From JACDAN01 sp963721345 (GTDB lineage: Bacteria > Actinomycetota > Thermoleophilia > Gaiellales > Gaiellaceae): a stretch of 64,000 nucleotides of DNA. The stretch covers positions 186,001-250,000 of the forward strand of contig CAVRIT010000001.1 in the NCBI GenBank assembly GCA_963721345.1. The letters are read 5' to 3'. Below are positions 5,072 to 13,293 of this stretch, one piece after another. A program made the position numbers and the translations under genes. A model generated the notes under the pieces. The model did not search any database, was not told where the DNA came from, and worked only from the letters and a program-made list of their open reading frames with translations. Positions within the stretch are counted from its first letter, which is position 1. Each line of letters opens with the position of its first letter.

Positions 5072-7579
5072 CTACGCGGGCACTTCTTCACCGTCGCGGA
5101 GCACCGCCTCGACGAGCTCACGCAGCTCCCGTTCGAGGTCGGCGGAGGATGCCTCGTCCGAGCCTTCGGCGTAGACGTGCACCACCGGCTCGTCCGGATC
5201 GGGCAGCACTTGCGCCCAGCCGCGCTCGTCGAGCACCTTGATCCCGTCGCTCAAGTCGACGTCGCGGTCCTTCAGCCGTTCGGTCAGGACGCGCATCACG
5301 AGCCCCTTCTGGGACCAGGGGCACGGAACGCGCCGGTGGACGACGTGCGACTCGGGGAGGTCGGCGACGAGCTCCGACAGGGGACGACCGATCGGCGCAA
5401 GGAGCTCGAGCAGCTTGCACAGGCTCGCCATCGCGTCGTAGGCCGGCAGGAACTCGGGAAAGACGTAGCCGCCCCCGACCGCGCCGGCGAAGATGACGCC
5501 GTCTTCCGACGCCGCCTTGGTCAGTGCGGCGAGGGACGCGGGTGTCCGTACCACTTCGAGCGCGCTGTCGGCGACCAGTCGCTCGACCTGGCTCGTGACG
5601 GTGACGGGAAACGCGAGCCTGCCCCGCTTCCCGTTGCCGCCGATCAGCCGCAGGTAGAGGAGCAGTGCCTGCTCGACGGGGATCTCGCGCGCCTGATCGT
5701 CGATCAGGTAGAGGCGCTCAGCCGCCCGGTCGAAGACGACGCCGAGGTCGGCGCCGATCGCGCTGACGAGCCGCTTCGTCTGGCCGATCAGGCCGGGGAG
5801 CGCCGTCGCCTCGGTCGACTGCTCGGGGCTGAACCCGTGTGCCGTGACGGCCTCCACCCCGAGCCGACCGAGCAGCAGTGGCAGGACGAAAGACGCCGCC
5901 GAGTAGCCGTAGTCGATCACGATCTTGAAGCGGCGCTCGCGGATCGCGCCGGCGTCGACGCTGGCCAGCAGATCGTCCGCGTACGCCTCACGGGCGCGGG
6001 CCGGATAGTGGATGCCGCCGACGTCGTTCGCCGCGACCCGCCGGAACTCGAGCCGGCTGTAGTGCTTCTCGATCTCCTTTTGGAGCACCTCGGTGAGCTC
6101 GATCCCAGGCGGCTCGAAGAACTGGACGCGGAGCACTTCGGGGTCGCTCGGGCTGACGCCGACGTGGAAGCCACCGTCATAGCCGTGGCTCTTCAGAAGG
6201 TGGCGCGCAACGGGCGCCGGGAGCACGCGGAGGTCGGCGATCTCCACGCCGGTCGACGTGAGGCCGGAGATCATCGCGCGCTTGATCATCCGGCACGCCG
6301 CCGGCGCCTCGCGGCTCGCCACGACGCGCGCTCCGCGCGGCATCGCGGTACCGAACGCCCCGGCCAGGCGGACGGCGTTCTCCGGCGTGAGGTCGACGTT
6401 CACGAGCCCGGACACGCCGCCCCGGGCGAACAGCCGGGCGGAAGACCGCGACTCGAAGACGAGGTTCTCGAAGACCTGCGACCCGGAGTCCACCTCCTTG
6501 AAGGGGTAGATCCGGACGCCCGGCATGACGACCGACTCGGCGCCGATCGTCACCTCGTCCCCGATCGCGACGTCCTCGTGGATGCGGACGTGCGAGCGGA
6601 TGTCGCAGTTGCGGCCGACGACCGCGTTCTCGATCAGGGTGCTGCGTCCGATATGGGTCGCCGCGTCCACCACCGACGCGACGGTGCGCGCCCGGTCGCG
6701 CAGCGTCACGCTCGTGCCGAGGACGGAGTACGGGCCGACCGTCGCGTCGGGGGCGATCCGGGAGTAGTTGCCGACGAACGCGGGCGCCTCGATCCGCTCG
6801 TAGTCGTCGATCTCGACGCCCTCCCCCACCCAGACGTTGCCGCGCAGGCGGATACCGGGGATGTTGAGGTCGACGCGCCCGTCCAGAGCGTCGAAGTTCG
6901 CCTGCCGGTACTGCGACAGGTTGCCGATGTCCTGCCAGTAGCCCTCCGCGATGAAGCCGTAGAGCGGACGCCCCATCTCCAGCAGCAGTGGAAAGAGCTC
7001 CTTGGAGAAGTCGTACGGCCGGTCGGTCGGGACGTGGTTCAGGACCTCCGGCTCGAGGACGTAGACGCCGGTGTTGATCGTGTCCGAGAAGACCTGGCTC
7101 CACGACGGCTTCTCCAGGAAGCGCTCCACGCGGCCGTCGTCGTCGGTCACGACGATGCCGAACTCGAGCGGGTTCTCGACGCGCTTGAGCGCCAACGTGA
7201 CGGCAGCGCCGCGTTGCCGGTGAAACTCGACAAGCTTCGTCAGGTCGAAGTCGCAGAGCGCGTCGCCCGAGATGACGAGGAACGTGTCGTCGAGCAGGCC
7301 GCTCGCGAGCCGGACCGAGCCCGCGGTGCCGAGCGGCGACTCCTCGACGGAGTATTCGATGTTGACGCCGAGAGCGCTCCCGTCGCCGAAGTAGCTTCGG
7401 ATCGCCTGGGGCAGGAAGGCGACGGTGACGATGAAGTCCTCGAAGCCGTGGTCGCGGCCGAGCTCGATGATGTGCTCCGTGCACGGCTTCCCGACGATCG
7501 GCACCATCGGTTTCGGCTGGTTCGAGGTCAGCGGGCGCAGCCGCGTCCCTTCGCCGCCGGCCATGACGACCGCCTTCAC
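5072..7579 (-). CDS. Mannose-1-phosphate guanylyltransferase-like protein fused to a degenerate phosphomannomutase-like domain
   Basis: An 835-residue protein. Residues 1-230 are a nucleotidyltransferase domain (MKAVVMAGGEGTRLRPLT, PKPMVPIVGKP, GDALCDFD) that joins a sugar 1-phosphate to an NTP. About 250-370 is a left-handed beta-helix of hexapeptide repeats. About 380-820 has the phosphohexomutase fold. There the metal loop normally read as DGDADR is FDRAAER, and the phosphoserine loop TASHNP is replaced by GVSPSDP, so mutase activity is doubtful. Such fusions are known in cyanobacteria and deep actinobacteria, where substrate is inferred. It overlaps pgsA by 4 bp. A role in GDP-mannose or other NDP-sugar supply for cell-envelope glycans is likely. 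Confidence 0.85.
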   Translation of the reverse strand: MKAVVMAGGEGTRLRPLTSNQPKPMVPIVGKPCTEHIIELGRDHGFEDFIVTVAFLPQAIRSYFGDGSALGVNIEYSVEESPLGTAGSVRLASGLLDDTFLVISGDALCDFDLTKLVEFHRQRGAAVTLALKRVENPLEFGIVVTDDDGRVERFLEKPSWSQVFSDTINTGVYVLEPEVLNHVPTDRPYDFSKELFPLLLEMGRPLYGFIAEGYWQDIGNLSQYRQANFDALDGRVDLNIPGIRLRGNVWVGEGVEIDDYERIEAPAFVGNYSRIAPDATVGPYSVLGTSVTLRDRARTVASVVDAATHIGRSTLIENAVVGRNCDIRSHVRIHEDVAIGDEVTIGAESVVMPGVRIYPFKEVDSGSQVFENLVFESRSSARLFARGGVSGLVNVDLTPENAVRLAGAFGTAMPRGARVVASREAPAACRMIKRAMISGLTSTGVEIADLRVLPAPVARHLLKSHGYDGGFHVGVSPSDPEVLRVQFFEPPGIELTEVLQKEIEKHYSRLEFRRVAANDVGGIHYPARAREAYADDLLASVDAGAIRERRFKIVIDYGYSAASFVLPLLLGRLGVEAVTAHGFSPEQSTEATALPGLIGQTKRLVSAIGADLGVVFDRAAERLYLIDDQAREIPVEQALLLYLRLIGGNGKRGRLAFPVTVTSQVERLVADSALEVVRTPASLAALTKAASEDGVIFAGAVGGGYVFPEFLPAYDAMASLCKLLELLAPIGRPLSELVADLPESHVVHRRVPCPWSQKGLVMRVLTERLKDRDVDLSDGIKVLDERGWAQVLPDPDEPVVHVYAEGSDEASSADLERELRELVEAVLRDGEEVPA

Positions 7580-8124
7580 GCCGTCCTCCTGAGGGCGGAG
7601 ACGGAGTAGAGCGCCCCTGCGGCCAGAGCCAGTGCGAGCCCGACCCAGAAGAGGACGTACGGCAGATCGGTTCCCGCGCTCGTCACGAGCATCAGCGCGA
7701 GCGACGCGTAGAGGATCCAGGTCGCAAGCTTGCCGAGGAAGCTCACCGAAAGCTCGGAACCGCGGGGCATGACGAGCTTATACCCCGCTACGAGCACCAC
7801 GTCCCGCACGAGAATCAGCACGAGGGCTGGCCATGGAAGGCGGTCGTGGTAGTAGAGGAGCACGACCGCCGCGTCGATCATCAGCCGGTCGGCCAGCGGG
7901 TCGGCGACGGTGCCGAAGCGCGACTCCACGTGCCAGCGACGGGCGAGCCACCCATCGAGCTGATCGGTGATCGCAGCAGCCGCGAAGACGATCGCAGCCG
8001 CCCAGCTCTTCCCGCCTTCAGCGGTTGCCTCGAGCACGATGAACACCGGAATCGCCGCGAAGCGGGCAAGCGTGAGCGCATTCGGGATCCGCGCCAGCGG
8101 AGTGGAAACGACGCGCTCGGCCAT
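7576..8124 (-). CDS. pgsA: CDP-alcohol phosphatidyltransferase, phosphatidylglycerophosphate synthase type
   Basis: A 182-residue integral membrane enzyme with the complete CDP-alcohol phosphatidyltransferase signature D-x2-DG-x2-AR-x8-G-x3-D-x3-D, seen as DQLDGWLARR followed by FGTVADPLADR (about residues 53-82). Five to six hydrophobic segments cover the protein. Members transfer a phosphatidyl group from CDP-diacylglycerol to an alcohol; length and the N-terminal IPNALTLARFAAIPVFI suit glycerol-3-phosphate (PgsA) or a cardiolipin-synthase-like substrate. The donor would be made by CdsA, encoded at 18663-19454. The downstream fusion gene overlaps its end by 4 bp. Confidence 0.88.
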   Translation of the reverse strand: MAERVVSTPLARIPNALTLARFAAIPVFIVLEATAEGGKSWAAAIVFAAAAITDQLDGWLARRWHVESRFGTVADPLADRLMIDAAVVLLYYHDRLPWPALVLILVRDVVLVAGYKLVMPRGSELSVSFLGKLATWILYASLALMLVTSAGTDLPYVLFWVGLALALAAGALYSVSALRRTA

Positions 8125-8380
8125 GAATCAAGGATAGAGCGTGGCTTTTCGGCTGACTGCCGGCGGCGCCCCTTAGTTCAGGCGCACCCTGCCTCCTCCC
8201 CGCTGCAAGCTTATTGGCCTGACGTGAAATTCACCGGCGATGACGCCCCAGACACGGCGCGGATCAGCGCGTTCGCCCGCGACACGTAGCTCCGCTACGC
8301 GCCGCGAACGACCACACTGCCCGGCTTGGTCTGGACGCCCGGCGCGGCGCACGCGTCTGTGACGCAGCCGTGCCGAACGT

Positions 8381-9412
8381 GTGACCATCCCTCCCGTGGC
8401 CCACCTGACGCTGCCCGGGTTCGTCAACGCCCACTCGCACGCCTTCCAGCGCGCGCTGCGCGGCCGGCGCACCGGAGGCGACTTCTGGGCCTGGCGCGAC
8501 GCGATGATCGCCGAGGCCGAGCGTCACACGCCCGAGACCGTGCGGCGCGAGTACACGCGGACCTACGCCGAGATGCGCGAAGCGGGCTACACCGCCGTCG
8601 GCGAGTTCCACTACCTCGGCCTCGGCGAGGCTCGGTCCGCGGCCGACGCGGCAGCCGAGGCCGGCATCGAGATCACGCTGCTCCTCACGGCGTATGCGCG
8701 AGGCGGCAGCGCGCGCTTCCAACAGGGCTCAGCCGCGGAGTACGTCGAGCAGCTGGAAGAGCTGCGCGGGGACGGCATCCGCGTCGGCTGTGCCCCCCAC
8801 TCCGTCCGCGCGTGCCCGCGTGATTGGCTCGAGGCAATCGCCGGCCATGCGCGTGACCACCGACTCCCGCTCCATATCCACGCCGACGAGCAGCCGCGCG
8901 AGATCGAAGAGTGCCTTGCCGAGCACGGGGTCCGGCCGATCGAGCTGCTCGATCTGACCGGGTGCCTCGGCCCACAGACGACGGTCGTGCACGCGACCCA
9001 CGCCGACGACCACGAGCTCGACCTCCTGGCGGCGGCAGGCGCGCGCGTCTGCATCTGTCCGACGACCGAAGCGAACCTCGGCGACGGGTTCGCCCCAGTG
9101 GAGCGTCTGCGCGAGCGCGGCATCGGAATCTGCATCGGGTCCGACTCCAACGTCCGGATCGACCCGCTCGAGGAGCTTCGGGAGCTGGAGACGACCGCGC
9201 GCCGCGCGTCGGGGCGCCGCGAGGTCTGCGACGCCGAGACCCTGCTCTGCTTCGGCGCCGACGAGGGCGCCGCCTCGCTCGGCCTCGACACGTGGCCCGA
9301 TGTCGAGGTCGACCCGGACCACCGTTCGCTGCGCGGCATCGACCGCGCCGACCTGCTCGACGCGCTGGTCTTCGGCTGCAGCGCCGACGTCTTCGCGGGC
9401 GCCTCGAGCTAG
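8381..9412 (+). CDS. hutF: Formimidoylglutamate deiminase-like amidohydrolase
   Basis: A 343-residue amidohydrolase from GTG 8381. Metal-binding motifs are visible: LPGFVNAHSHAFQRALRGR (His pair), LHIHADEQ, VVHATHADDHE and the Asp in GIGICIGSDSNVRIDP. The FQRALRG and DFWAWRD segments are typical of HutF, which hydrolyses N-formimino-L-glutamate to N-formyl-glutamate in histidine degradation. Usual HutF is about 450 residues. Here the N-terminal beta-sandwich strands are absent, because the protein begins almost at the first metal motif. No other hut gene is in the window. Its stop overlaps the convergent repeat-protein gene by 4 bp. Confidence 0.82.
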   Translation: MTIPPVAHLTLPGFVNAHSHAFQRALRGRRTGGDFWAWRDAMIAEAERHTPETVRREYTRTYAEMREAGYTAVGEFHYLGLGEARSAADAAAEAGIEITLLLTAYARGGSARFQQGSAAEYVEQLEELRGDGIRVGCAPHSVRACPRDWLEAIAGHARDHRLPLHIHADEQPREIEECLAEHGVRPIELLDLTGCLGPQTTVVHATHADDHELDLLAAAGARVCICPTTEANLGDGFAPVERLRERGIGICIGSDSNVRIDPLEELRELETTARRASGRREVCDAETLLCFGADEGAASLGLDTWPDVEVDPDHRSLRGIDRADLLDALVFGCSADVFAGASS

Positions 9413-12324
9413 CGGGCGCGGACGCGGGCGGTTCCCGCGAGGAAGCCGGTCTTGGAGGCCTGGAAGAACACCACGCCGCGCCCCTTCGGCTTCAGCTTGA
9501 AGACCACGCGCCCGGCGCGATTGGTCGAACGCCACTTGGTGACGAGCCCCATGCCGAACGCCCTCACGCGGGCTCCGGCAACGGGCCGCGCGCCGGCCTT
9601 CACGGTCACGACGATCTGGCGCAGCCGCTTGGCCTTCAGCCGGCCCTTCATGGTCAAGCGCAGCTTCTGTGTCGTCCGGACCGTCCCTGCACCCTTCTTC
9701 AGGCTGAACGAGTGCGGCCGGGTGAAGTCGCCGAGGTTGAGATCCTCGTCCAGCGACGCGACCTTCCACCAGAACGTTCCACCCTGGAGATAGCCCGCAT
9801 GGGTGAGCTGAGGCGCATAGGTCGTGTTGTCGGTCTTCACGTCCTCGATCACCGTGGAGAAGTCCTCGCGCGGCGAGACGAGGATGCGGTATTGCTTCGT
9901 GCCCGGCTTCGGGTCCCAGCCGAAGACCACGCGGTCGTCGGTCGCGTCCGTCCGGGCACCGGTGGGTTCGCCGACAGTGCGCGTGTGGTAGACGGTCGAG
10001 GACCAGGGCCCAGGCGTCGTGATCGTCGTCGTCGTTGGGAAGTTCGCGCGGACGCGGATGCCTGTGATGCCCGTGCCCGTCATCTTCACGAACGCTGCGG
10101 CGGCCGAACGGAAGTCGTCGTACTCGTAGTGCTCCCCGTCAGGCTCGTCGACGGCAAGGCGGTAGGAGACCGCGCCGGGGACAGGCGCCCAGGAGATGAC
10201 CGGGAACATGTCGCCCGCAAGCGCATCGAAGAGCGGCGCCGGCGCGGGCAGCCTTCGCTGGAACGAACCGACGGGCGACCATCGGAGACCGACGAGGTTC
10301 TCGTCGTTCGCCCGCACCCGCCAGTAGAGCACGGTGTCCGCCGGATAGGACTTGGTGGCGACGTAGGCCGTCGCGGACGTGTTGACGTCGTCGAGCGTTG
10401 TCCCGAAACTCGGATCCTGAGAGACCTGGATCGTGTACTGCCGGGCCGCCTCTGCCGGCGACCAGCGGAACACCGGCTGGCCGACGACGTTCTCGCCTGC
10501 CGTCGGCGTGGTCAGCGTCGGCGGGATCGACTCCTTGCGGAAGTTCGTGGGCGCGGCGACGAGCGGGTTGCCAGCAGCGCCGCTGCCGTTCAGGGCAGTA
10601 GCGGGAAGAACGGCCCAGTAGTAGAGGGTCGTTTCGTCCTGATACGTCCTGATCCAGCTCGGCCCGCGCGGCGCATAGGCGGGCACCTGGGTGAAGGCGT
10701 AGTCGACGATGTTGCTGAACGACGCATCCTTGGAGACGAGGACGAAGTAGCTCTGCATGCCGGCGAGCGGCTTCCACGTGAAGAGCGGCATGCGGGTCGT
10801 CGTCACACCCATCCCCGGAACGACGTAGTCGTCGGCCCCGAGGTTGCCCGGGGTACACGTCGGCGAGCAGACACCGCCCGCGGGAGGCCCTGACCACTCG
10901 AAGGCAGGCGCCGTGCCGTCGTTCATGTATGTGTACTCGCCGTAGACCTCGAGATCGCGTCACGTTCGCGGTCGCTGCGGGCCCGACGCGGACGCAGTAG
11001 GACTTGCCGGCGATCGGCGCCAGGTCTCGTGGCCATTGGCTGGCGTCGGCGTACGGCTTGACGTTGTTCCACCCGCTTCCCAGCGGCGTCCACGCCGTCG
11101 TGGCCGTGCGCACCGCAGGCCAGTGGTCGGGGTCCTGGATCCGACCAGTTGCAGATACCGGCCTCGAACGGATAGGACGTCGACTTCGTAGCTCGATGCA
11201 CCCGGAACCGGATCCCATGCGACGACCGGGACATTGGTCTGGTAGCCCGGCCGCGACTCCGTCGACGTCGCTGCCCGGATCGGACAGGTTGTCGCGCATC
11301 CGGACGTTCTTCACGCTCGGCGTAGTGACCGGCGGCACCTTGTCGAAGGTCTTCATGAACGACAGGCCGATGTTCCAGGCGCCGGCATTGCCGAACGCGT
11401 CGATGCCGCGAACCCGCCAGTAGTAGGTGTTGTCGCGGAGGTTTCGGTCGGGCGCGTGGGAGGGCGCCAGGATCGTGGGCCAGCCCGGCCCGCTACAGCA
11501 GACCTTCGAGCCCGGCGAGAAGTCCTCGGCGGGGTTGACCTCGAGCTCGTACTTCGCGGCGCCCGGGACCGGGTCCCACGTGAAGTACGGGTCGTAGACT
11601 TCGGCGTCGGAGCGAAGGTCACCGACGGTCGATCGGCGATCGCGGTCGGCCATAGCCACGTGAACGAGCCCGACGACGGACGGCTGGCCGCGATGCCCCT
11701 GCGCGTCGAGCGGCGTGACGCCCCAGTAGTAGGTGCCCGGCGGGAGCAGCAGCGCGCGCGGCGCGTACGAGGTCCCGCTGCGTCTCGACGTTCCCCTGAC
11801 CGAGCACGGCGGAGCCGAGCGCCGGATCGCTCGCGACCGTGACCCAGTACTTCGCCGCGTGCGGCACGGACGACCACTTCAGCACGAGCGGAGTGCTCGG
11901 ATGAGTCGCCACGGCTCCTGGGTCGGCGAGACAGCGTCGGCGCGATCGCCCAGGACTTGCGCAGCGGCCGGGGCGCCGACCACGGCGAGACGGCGCCCCC
12001 CGCCGCGATGGCGCGGACGCGCCACCAATACGTCCCGTTGGCCACGGTTTTCTTGACCGTCGCGCGCGTGTTGCGCGTGAAGAACTGGCCCTCGCCCATG
12101 CCGAGCGCCGGCGAGTTGAAGCCCGCGTCGGCTGCGAGGGCGAACTCGTAGCGAGCCGCGCCCGGGACCGCGTTCCACGCGAAGGCGGGGAGTGACTGAA
12201 CCGACGCGTTCGCCGTCGGTGCGACGAGGGTCGGAACAGCCAAGGTCGCGGCGCCGGCCGGTGCGGCCAGGAGAAGCGCTGCGGTTGCCGCGAGGGCACC
12301 TGTGACGACTCGTAGGGCGGCCAT
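9409..12324 (-). pseudogene. Secreted fibronectin-III-like repeat protein, interrupted by six +1 frameshifts
   Basis: From ATG 12324 the frame opens with a signal peptide (VVTGALAATAALLLAAPAGA) and repeats of the type W-x-PVPGA-x-Y-x2-x-V ... YWRVRA, as in cell-surface beta-sandwich proteins. Homology then moves through the frames six times, near 11930, 11774, 11247, 11175, 11139 and 10953. Each time one extra base is present, and each time the next repeat block resumes at once. From 10926 to 9409 one frame (505 codons) is intact, ending in a basic, immunoglobulin-like C-terminal domain (about the last 110 residues). No in-frame stop within the homologous blocks was seen. Removing one base at each site would give a single protein of about 970 residues. 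It may be a decaying gene or reflect local sequence error. Confidence 0.8.
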
Positions 12325-12473
12325 GCTGTTGATCGAGCTCAGCGGCCGCAGAGCTGTCCCGGTGCTTCTCTCCTTATCCTCGCTGGCTTACGCGGCCTTG
12401 CATCGGGGCGGATCGACCCGACGCCAATCCCTCGGCTGAGGGGATCGAGGTCCCGGTCGAGCGGGTTAGGGGC

Positions 12474-12515
12474 GAATCGGGAACGTTCCGCTGAGAATCG
12501 GGAACGTTCCGCTGA
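12474..12515. repeat. Two tandem 21-bp units containing the palindrome GGAACGTTCC
   Basis: The unit GAATCGGGAACGTTCCGCTGA occurs twice without a gap (12474-12494, 12495-12515), and GAGTCGGGG, which begins the 3' end of tRNA-Pro, continues the pattern. Each unit carries the 10-bp perfect palindrome GGAACGTTCC. It lies directly downstream of the tRNA on the minus strand. It could be a duplicated tRNA-end fragment, a processing or termination signal, or a pair of regulator sites. Confidence 0.8.
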
Positions 12516-12518
12516 GAG

Positions 12519-12593
12519 TCGGGGCGCCCGGATTTGAACCGGGGACCTCTAGTCCCCCAGACTAGCGCGCTAACCAGGCTGCGCCACGCCCCG
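12519..12593 (-). tRNA. tRNA-Pro (anticodon GGG)
   Basis: The minus strand folds as a standard cloverleaf. The 7-bp acceptor stem is CGGGGCG/CGCCCCG. The D arm is GCGC-AGCCTGGTTA-GCGC. The anticodon stem-loop is CTAGT-CTGGGGG-ACTAG, and the T arm is CCCGG-TTCAAAT-CCGGG. The discriminator is A and the CCA end is not encoded (ACT follows). Anticodon GGG reads CCC and CCU. The charging enzyme ProS is encoded about 700 bp upstream on the same strand. Confidence 0.97.
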
Positions 12594-12721
12594 TGGGCGA
12601 CACCATAGCGGCACCCTTCCAGAGAGGGAAATCGAGCAAAGAGCGCATGAATCGGCACAGGTCCGCGCAAGGCCAGGCCTCGATTCGCGTCTTGCAATTG
12701 AGGTCGCTGGATCGCCTCGGG

Positions 12722-12810
12722 TTGTCCACAAGGCTGTGAATGCGGTGAACGGGACACCGCCAGGGCAGCCACGTTGCCAGCCACGACGATATCCACACCC
12801 CTGTGGAAAA
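12722..12810. promoter_or_regulatory. DnaA-box-like cluster
   Basis: The roughly 400-bp stretch between tRNA-Pro and the HTH gene (12594-12993) has no secure gene. It contains TTGTCCACA (12722-12730, an actinobacterial DnaA-box form), ATATCCACA (12789-12797) and TGTGGAAAA (12802-12810, complement TTTTCCACA). The last two face each other 4 bp apart. The site may titrate or respond to DnaA; an origin is unlikely without dnaA or dnaN nearby. Confidence 0.4.
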
Positions 12811-13015
12811 TTCTGGGAACAGCCGCAAGAAGCAGGAGAAAACGGACAAGTCCGGGCGAAAGCCACCCGGTCAATTCGTGTCCGAAGAGCTCGCGGAGCA
12901 GACGGCACGCTTCATCGAGACAGCGAAGACTCTGGCGCAGCGTCGGCGGGAGCGTGACGCAGCCGAGCGCGAGGGCCCTCCCCCGCCCGGGAATCAGGCG
13001 CCGAGGCGCCGGTAG
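12803..13015 (+). CDS. Small basic/charged hypothetical protein (doubtful)
   Basis: A 70-codon frame from a GTG that lies inside the last DnaA-box-like 9-mer. The product is Lys/Arg-rich at the start (SRKKQEKTDKSGRKPPG), has a central helix (SEELAEQTARFIETAKTLAQ) and a Pro/Arg tail. The helix has coding-like codon use. There is no clear ribosome-binding site, and a GTG before SEELAEQ would give 45 residues. It converges with and overlaps the end of the HTH gene by 22 bp. Confidence 0.28.
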   Translation: MENSGNSRKKQEKTDKSGRKPPGQFVSEELAEQTARFIETAKTLAQRRRERDAAEREGPPPPGNQAPRRR

Positions 13016-13293
13016 AGCCGGTCGATCAGCTCGGGCATCTGCTCGAGCTTCTGTGTGATCACCCGGAGGCGGTACTCCCGGAAGTGCTCCGGCTCGACCT
13101 TGAGCGCCTTCGCGAGGCGCCGGACGATGTCGTCCGAAGGTACGGGACGGTTGCCGTGCACGAGGTGGTTCAGGTACCCCGCCGAGAGCTTCGTCTGGTC
13201 GGCCAGGGACCGATAGGTCACGCCTGCTTCCTGCATCAGCCGCTCCAAGGTCGGGCCGAAGGGCTCGGTGCTGAAGCGTCGCCGGCGCGCCAC
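12994..13293 (-). CDS. XRE-family helix-turn-helix DNA-binding protein
   Basis: A 99-residue protein from a GTG whose G is shared with the proS stop codon (TAGTG, 1-bp overlap), so the two are probably translated together. Residues 10-70 form an HTH_3 domain (LERLMQEAGVTYRSLADQTK, LSAGYLNHLVHGNRPVPSDD, IVRRLAKALKVEPEHFREYR), followed by one C-terminal helix. It has no second domain for a ligand. The stable position behind proS suggests a small regulator of the same transcript or a nucleoid-type protein, but its target is unknown. Confidence 0.85.
   Translation of the reverse strand: MARRRRFSTEPFGPTLERLMQEAGVTYRSLADQTKLSAGYLNHLVHGNRPVPSDDIVRRLAKALKVEPEHFREYRLRVITQKLEQMPELIDRLYRRLGA

Noticed and set aside
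5177..7609. 810-codon plus-strand open frame
   Set aside because: Antisense to the sugar nucleotidyltransferase fusion; Arg/Asp/Val-rich composition without domains, a known effect of high GC content.
8125..8380. Gene in the pgsA-hutF gap
   Set aside because: Frames here are short shadows without start signals; it is most likely a divergent promoter region.
12474..12515. CRISPR-like array
   Set aside because: Units are directly tandem without spacers and only two copies exist.
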